From CAIWHR01 sp963708855 (lineage in GTDB: Bacteria; Pseudomonadota; Gammaproteobacteria; Burkholderiales; Casimicrobiaceae), in contig CAVPUM010000001.1 of the NCBI GenBank assembly GCA_963708855.1, forward strand, positions 1 through 64,000: a DNA stretch of 64,000 nucleotides. Direction: 5' to 3'. Of the stretch, positions 59,993-64,000 are shown in pieces. Position 1 is the first letter of the stretch. The number at the start of each line of letters is the position of its first letter. A program made the translations under genes and the position numbers. The notes below the pieces were generated by a model. The model saw only the letters and a program-made list of their open reading frames with translations. It was not told the DNA's origin and searched no databases.

Positions 59993-61066
59993 ATGTCCAT
60001 GCCTCCTCCTCCCGCGCAGACGCTGACCCTGGCTCGCCCGGACGACTGGCACCTGCACCTGCGCGACGGCCCCGCGATGGCCGACGTTGTGGCCGCCACT
60101 GCCGCCGTGTTCAGGCGAGCAATCGTCATGCCAAACCTCCGCCCTCCGGTCACGACCACCGAGGCCGCGCGACTCTACCGCGAGCGCATCCTCGCTGCCC
60201 TTCCGGCGGGCTCCCGCTTTCTGCCGCTGATGACGCTCTACCTCACGGACGATACGAGCCCCGCCGAGGTAGCGCGAGCGAAGGCGTCCGGTTTCGTCCA
60301 TGCGATCAAATACTACCCGGCGGGGGCGACCACCCATGCGGATTCCGGGGTGACGGCGCTGCGACGCGTCTATCCCGCGCTGGAGGCGATGCAGGCCCAT
60401 GGCGTCGTGCTGTCCGTGCACGGCGAGGCCACCGACCCCGATATCGACATCTTCGATCGCGAACGCAGTTTCGTCGAACGCTCGCTGACGGCGATCGTGC
60501 ATGATTTTCCGGGCCTCGAGGTCGTGCTCGAACACATCACTACCGAGGAGGCGGCCGCGTTCGTCGCTGCTGCCGGTCCGCGTGTTGCCGCCACGATCAC
60601 GCCGCAGCACCTCCTCTATTCGAGAAACGCACTGTTCTCGGGTGGCATCCGCCCGCACCTGTACTGCCTGCCAATCCTCAAGCGCGAACGGCATCGGCGC
60701 GCGCTCGTGGCCGCGGCGACCGGCGGCAACGCGAAGTTCTTCCTCGGCACGGACTCCGCGCCACACACGAAGGCGACCAAGGAGAACGCATGCGGTTGCG
60801 CGGGTTGCTACACGGCGCCGGTCGCGCTCGCGCTGTACGCCGAGGCGTTCGAAGCCGCCGGAGCGCTCGACCGGCTCGAGGGTTTCGCGAGCCACCACGG
60901 GGCGGATTTCTACGGACTGCCGCGCAACGGCGAAAAAGTGACGCTCAGGCGCGAGACATGGACCGTGCCGGCCGAGTACCGGTTCGGCGAGGATCGGGTC
61001 GTGCCGCTGCGCGCGGGCGAGACCGTGTTTTGGCGCGTATCAGGGTCGCCCGCGCACGGCGTCTGA
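59993..61066 (+). CDS. pyrC: Dihydroorotase, class II
   Basis: Third step of pyrimidine synthesis, closing carbamoyl-aspartate to dihydroorotate; 357 residues. Zinc site HLHLRDG at residues 20-26, carbamylated Lys in HAIKYYPAGATTHAD, SVHGEA and EHITTEE histidines, and the catalytic Asp in LGTDSAPHTKATKE. Class II size and sequence (E. coli-like). The second ATG at 59999 is an alternative start. Confidence 0.97.
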   Translation: MSMPPPPAQTLTLARPDDWHLHLRDGPAMADVVAATAAVFRRAIVMPNLRPPVTTTEAARLYRERILAALPAGSRFLPLMTLYLTDDTSPAEVARAKASGFVHAIKYYPAGATTHADSGVTALRRVYPALEAMQAHGVVLSVHGEATDPDIDIFDRERSFVERSLTAIVHDFPGLEVVLEHITTEEAAAFVAAAGPRVAATITPQHLLYSRNALFSGGIRPHLYCLPILKRERHRRALVAAATGGNAKFFLGTDSAPHTKATKENACGCAGCYTAPVALALYAEAFEAAGALDRLEGFASHHGADFYGLPRNGEKVTLRRETWTVPAEYRFGEDRVVPLRAGETVFWRVSGSPAHGV

Positions 61067-61127
61067 GGCCCTGCCGAACCGCCCCGATGCGGGGAACCTT
61101 GCGGCGCGGATGCTATCCTACGGGTCC

Positions 61128-61475
61128 GAAGCCAGCCAGACCGTCGCCGCCCGGAACATCGGGGGGAGGAAAGTCCGGGCTCCGCAGAGCAGGATGCCGG
61201 GTAATGCCCGGCCGCGATAAGTCGCCGCTAGCGCGGCTGACGAAGGCGAGGAACAGGGCCACAGAGACGAGTCGCCGCGGGTCAAACCGCGGCGGGTGAA
61301 ACGCGGCAACCTCCATCCGGAGCAACACCAAGTAGGCGGACGCGCATTTGGCAACACAGGCTGCTCGTCTAGTCCGCGGGTAGGTGGCTTGAGCGCATCG
61401 GCAACGGTGCGCCTAGAGGAATGACGGCCATAGCGCGCAAGCGCCGTAACAGAACCCGGCTTATCGGCTGACTTC
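61128..61475 (+). ncRNA. rnpB: RNase P RNA, class A
   Basis: Catalytic RNA that matures tRNA 5' ends. P1 pairs GAAGCCAGCC (from 61128) with GGCTGACTTC (to 61475). Universal segments are in order: GAGGAAAGTCCGGGCTCC, GCAGAGCAGGATGCC, ACAGAGACGAG, GGGTGAAACGCGGCAACCTC, AGAGGAATGACGGCC and ACAGAACCCGGCTTA. About 348 bases, the usual size. It ends 24 bases before the convergent oxidoreductase stop, followed by a short GGCTTTT. Confidence 0.97.
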
Positions 61476-61498
61476 GGCTTTTCACCGGCGCGGGGGCG

Positions 61499-63118
61499 TC
61501 ATAACCGCCGGCGGCGCGCGTCCTTCAGGATCTCGCGCGCCGCGTTATGCCCGGGGGCGCCGGTCACGCCGCCGCCCGGGTGCGTTCCGGCCCCGCACAG
61601 GTACAGCCCGCGCACCGGCGCCCGGTAGTTGCCGTGGCCCAGCACCGGGCGCGCCGAGAACAGCTGGTCGAGTCCGAGCGCGCCGTGGAAGATGTCGCCC
61701 CCGGTGAGGCCGAATTCGCGCTCCAGATCGAGCGGCGTCAGCGCGCGGCGGCCGATGACGCTCGCCTTGAAATTCGGCGCGGCGCGATTGACCGTTTCGA
61801 TCATCAGATCCGCGACCTCGTCGCGCGCGTCGTCCCAGCTCCTGCCGGGGAGGACCTGCGTCAGATCCGGATGCGCGTGCTGGCAGAAAAGGCTCGCGAC
61901 GTGCATGCCGGGCGGGGCGAGCAGATCGTCGACGACCGACGGTATCAACATCTCGACGATCGGCGCGGCCGACCAGCCACAGGTCCGGGCATCGAAAAAC
62001 GCTCGCTCCATGTAGCCGAGAGACGGCGCGATCACGATGCCGCTCGCGTGATGCGGAAGCGCGGCTGCCCCCGGCAGCGCCGTGAAGTCGGGCAGCGCGG
62101 ACAGCGCGACGTTCATCCGGAACGTGCCGGATCCGCAGCGATAGCCGGCGATGCGCGCCCGGAAATCGTCGGGCAGATGCTCGGGCGCGACAAGCCGCTC
62201 GAACAGCAGCTTCGGATTGACGTTCGCGACCACGCATCGCGCGCGGACGATCTCGCCGCCGGACAGCTCGACGCCGGACGCCTTTCCGGCCTCGACGATC
62301 ACGCGCGCGACCGCGGCGTCGGTGCGCAGCGTCACGCCGCGCGCCCTGCACTCTGCCGCCATCGACTGCGTGATCGCGCCCATCCCGCCGCGCGCGTGGC
62401 CCCACTGGCCCCGCTTGCCGTTCACCTCGCCGAACACGTGATGCAGCAGCACGTAGGCGGACCCCGGCGTGTACGGGCTCGCGTAATTGCCGACGATCGC
62501 GTCGAAGCCGAGCGCGGCCTTGATCGGGCCCGATTCGAACCAGCGGTCGAGCACCTCGCCCGCGCTCTTCGTGAACAGGTCGAGCACGTCGCGCCGGCCC
62601 GCGAGGTCGAGCGCGCGGAAACGGCGCGCGACCTTCCACGCGTCGAGCATCGCCCCGATTCCCCCGCCGACGGAAGGCGGCGTCGCGAGCACGAGCTCGC
62701 GCAGCACGTCGGCGACGCGATCCAGCATCGCGTAATACTCCGGAAGCTTCAGCGCGTCGCGCCGCGAATGCCGCCCCACCTCCGCCTGGGTGGCGGCGAG
62801 CCCGCCGCCGACCTTGAGGTGTCCGCCGTCCGGCAACGGGAGGAAGTTCGCGAACGGCCGCTCGACGATCACGAGCCCATGCTGCGCGAGCCGCAGGTCA
62901 CGGATCACTTTGGGATTGAGCAGGCTGACCGTATAGCTCGCCGTCGAGTTGCGGAAGCCGGGATGAAACTCCTCGGTGACCGCGGCGCCGCCCAACACGG
63001 CGCGACGCTCGAGCACGCAAACGGAGAGCCCGCCCGCCGCAAGATAGGCGGCGCAGGCGAGACCGTTGTGGCCGCCGCCGACGATGGCAGCGTCAAAGCG
63101 CGCAGTCGCGGTGGTCAT
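61499..63118 (-). CDS. FAD-dependent oxidoreductase, phytoene desaturase/PYROXD2-like
   Basis: Flavoprotein of 539 residues. Dinucleotide motif AAIVGGGHNGLACAAYLAAGG, then VLERRAVLGGAA. The C-terminal LYLCGAGTHPGGGVTGAPGHNAA is diagnostic of the CrtI/PYROXD2 group. No carotenoid genes lie nearby, so a carotenoid role is not supported. ATG at 63118 overlaps the stop of the repeat ORF that runs from fabI (ATGA). Confidence 0.93.
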   Translation of the reverse strand: MTTATARFDAAIVGGGHNGLACAAYLAAGGLSVCVLERRAVLGGAAVTEEFHPGFRNSTASYTVSLLNPKVIRDLRLAQHGLVIVERPFANFLPLPDGGHLKVGGGLAATQAEVGRHSRRDALKLPEYYAMLDRVADVLRELVLATPPSVGGGIGAMLDAWKVARRFRALDLAGRRDVLDLFTKSAGEVLDRWFESGPIKAALGFDAIVGNYASPYTPGSAYVLLHHVFGEVNGKRGQWGHARGGMGAITQSMAAECRARGVTLRTDAAVARVIVEAGKASGVELSGGEIVRARCVVANVNPKLLFERLVAPEHLPDDFRARIAGYRCGSGTFRMNVALSALPDFTALPGAAALPHHASGIVIAPSLGYMERAFFDARTCGWSAAPIVEMLIPSVVDDLLAPPGMHVASLFCQHAHPDLTQVLPGRSWDDARDEVADLMIETVNRAAPNFKASVIGRRALTPLDLEREFGLTGGDIFHGALGLDQLFSARPVLGHGNYRAPVRGLYLCGAGTHPGGGVTGAPGHNAAREILKDARRRRL

Positions 63119-63376
63119 CGCGGCAACGCCATCGCTCGGGGCCGGACCGGCGACTCAGTGCCCGCCCGGCCGCCCGAAGGGCACTGAGCGCCCCCGCCGG
63201 GGGCAGCGAACGCAGTGAGCGTGGGGGCGTGCAGCTGCCCGCCCGGCCGCCCGAAGGGCACTGACTGCCCCGGGGGGCAGCGAACACCAGGCCGAAGGCC
63301 GCAGGACAGCCGAAGGCTGGTCCCGCGCAGCGGGATGCGGCGAAGCCGCACACAGTGAGCGTGGGGGCCGTCCATC
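63119..63376 (-). repeat. Family A linker repeat, fabI-oxidoreductase gap (long unit plus short unit)
   Basis: Starts TGA-G-ATGGAC directly after the fabI stop. The first unit has the 66-base in-frame insert with four hairpins. The second is short, with the perfect terminal stem CTCAGTGCCC/GGGCACTGAG. The ORF (63375 to 63115, 86 codons) ends at a TGA overlapping the oxidoreductase ATG. Peptide start MDGPHAHCVR. Confidence 0.88.
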
Positions 63377-64000
63377 TCAGTCGTCGTTGAGCCCCGCGGC
63401 GACCGTCGAGAACCCGTTGTCGACGTAGGTGATCTCGCCGGTGACACCGCTCGCGAGGTCCGACAGCAGGAAGGCCGCGACATTTCCGATCTCCTCGATC
63501 GTGACGTTGCGGCGCAGCGGCGCATTCGTCTCGACGAATCGGAAAATCCTCGAAAAGCCGCCGATGCCGGCGGCCGCGAGCGTCTTCACCGGTCCCGCCG
63601 AGATGCCGTTGACGCGGATGCCCTCGGGCCCGAGGCAGGATGCCAGATAACGGACGTTCGCCTCGAGACTCGCCTTCGCGAGGCCCATCACATTGTAATT
63701 GGGCAGCGCCCGCAGCGCGCCCAGGTACGTGAGCGTCAGCAGTGCGCCGTTGCGCCCCTGCAGCAGCGGCCGCGCGCCCTTGGCCAGCGCCGCGAGGCTG
63801 TACGAACTGACATCGTGCGCCGTGGCGAATGCGGCGCGGGACAGGCCGTTCAGGAAATCGCCGGCCAGCGCCTCGCGCGGCGCGAATGCAATGGCGTGCA
63901 GCAGCCCGTCGAGCGCGCCCCACTCGGCGCCGATGGCATCGAACAGCGCGTCGACATCCTGGTCCTTCGTCACGTCGCACGGCAATACCGGCACGGACCC
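63377..64000 (-). CDS. fabI: Enoyl-ACP reductase FabI, 5' end outside window
   Basis: C-terminal 208 residues of the NADH-dependent enoyl reductase of fatty-acid synthesis. CDVTKDQDVDALF, HAIAFAPREALAGDF, the YxxxxxxK pair in LPNYNVMGLAKASLEANVRY, and AGPVKTLAAAGIGGF are characteristic (triclosan target family). The N-terminal cofactor loop lies beyond base 64000. It is followed by a double family A repeat. Confidence 0.96.
   Translation of the reverse strand, partial: GSVPVLPCDVTKDQDVDALFDAIGAEWGALDGLLHAIAFAPREALAGDFLNGLSRAAFATAHDVSSYSLAALAKGARPLLQGRNGALLTLTYLGALRALPNYNVMGLAKASLEANVRYLASCLGPEGIRVNGISAGPVKTLAAAGIGGFSRIFRFVETNAPLRRNVTIEEIGNVAAFLLSDLASGVTGEITYVDNGFSTVAAGLNDD

Noticed and set aside
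61499..63118. Carotenoid biosynthesis gene (crtI)
   Set aside because: The fold is shared, but no crtB, crtE or other carotenoid gene is near, and the protein resembles the PYROXD2 group.
31373..63376. Family A repeats as insertion sequences or transposon ends
   Set aside because: No transposase, no terminal inverted repeats flanking a larger unit, and no convincing target duplication beyond the TGA/TGAG seen at some ends; they could still be non-autonomous elements.

Overview
The window is about 64 kb of GC-rich DNA from a betaproteobacterium. The evidence is gene order. sspB-sspA-petCBA lies next to a DegS/AlgW-type protease, tatCBA, hinT and a compact his operon, followed by murA, bolA and the mla operon. 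Then come kdsD-kdsC-lptCAB-rpoN-hpf-ptsN-hprK-rapZ, yebC-ruvC, ruvAB-ybgC-tolQRA, dksA, pyrC and rnpB. These blocks are typical of Burkholderiales and relatives. The genus cannot be told from the sequence. Nearly everything is core chromosomal; I see no prophage, IS element, CRISPR array or plasmid gene.

Layout. 1-4.3 kb: a broken acyl-CoA synthetase, a quinone oxidoreductase, an SDR enzyme and an unknown tail-anchored protein. 4.4-8.7 kb: tRNA-Thr, sspB, sspA and the cytochrome bc1 genes. 8.9-21.5 kb: the protease, then on the minus strand murA-queF-hisGDCBHAFIE-hinT-tatABC. 21.6-27.6 kb: mlaFEDACB, a YadGH-type exporter and bolA. 27.7-38.5 kb: a Kef-type antiporter, Kdo synthesis, LPS transport, sigma-54 with its PTS-Ntr neighbours, and ubiX. 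38.6-45.4 kb: yebC, ruvC, ruvAB, ybgC, tolQRA. 45.5-58.3 kb: a large unknown protein, an FKBP isomerase, a ferredoxin reductase, small enzymes, a YdjG/YdjI-like zinc-ribbon plus SPFH pair, dsbC, a UbiH-type hydroxylase, hslV without hslU, and a STAS protein. 58.5-64 kb: a 31-residue membrane peptide, a PuuD-like protein, dksA, pyrC, RNase P RNA, a PYROXD2-like oxidoreductase and the 3' part of fabI.

Cell-envelope work dominates: LPS (kdsDC, lptCAB), lipid asymmetry (mla), peptidoglycan (murA), Tol, Tat and disulfide folding. Histidine synthesis, respiration and recombination repair share the region.

The most unusual signal is in the gaps between co-directional genes. A repeat, here called family A, fills the gap at seven loci (13 units). 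It always has the orientation of the flanking genes, and at most loci it starts one base after the upstream stop codon. It carries a short ORF, usually 26 codons per unit, that ends at or next to the following start codon, and a terminal stem-loop whose arms covary. A second family (B) at three loci has the same stop-to-start ORF arrangement. Together they look like translational linkers inside operons.

A second pattern is technical. Several conserved or essential genes (mlaB, mlaC, mlaF, lptC, lptB, the YadH permease, the first acyl-CoA synthetase) carry small indels as sequenced. Clustering in such genes points to base-calling or assembly error rather than decay.
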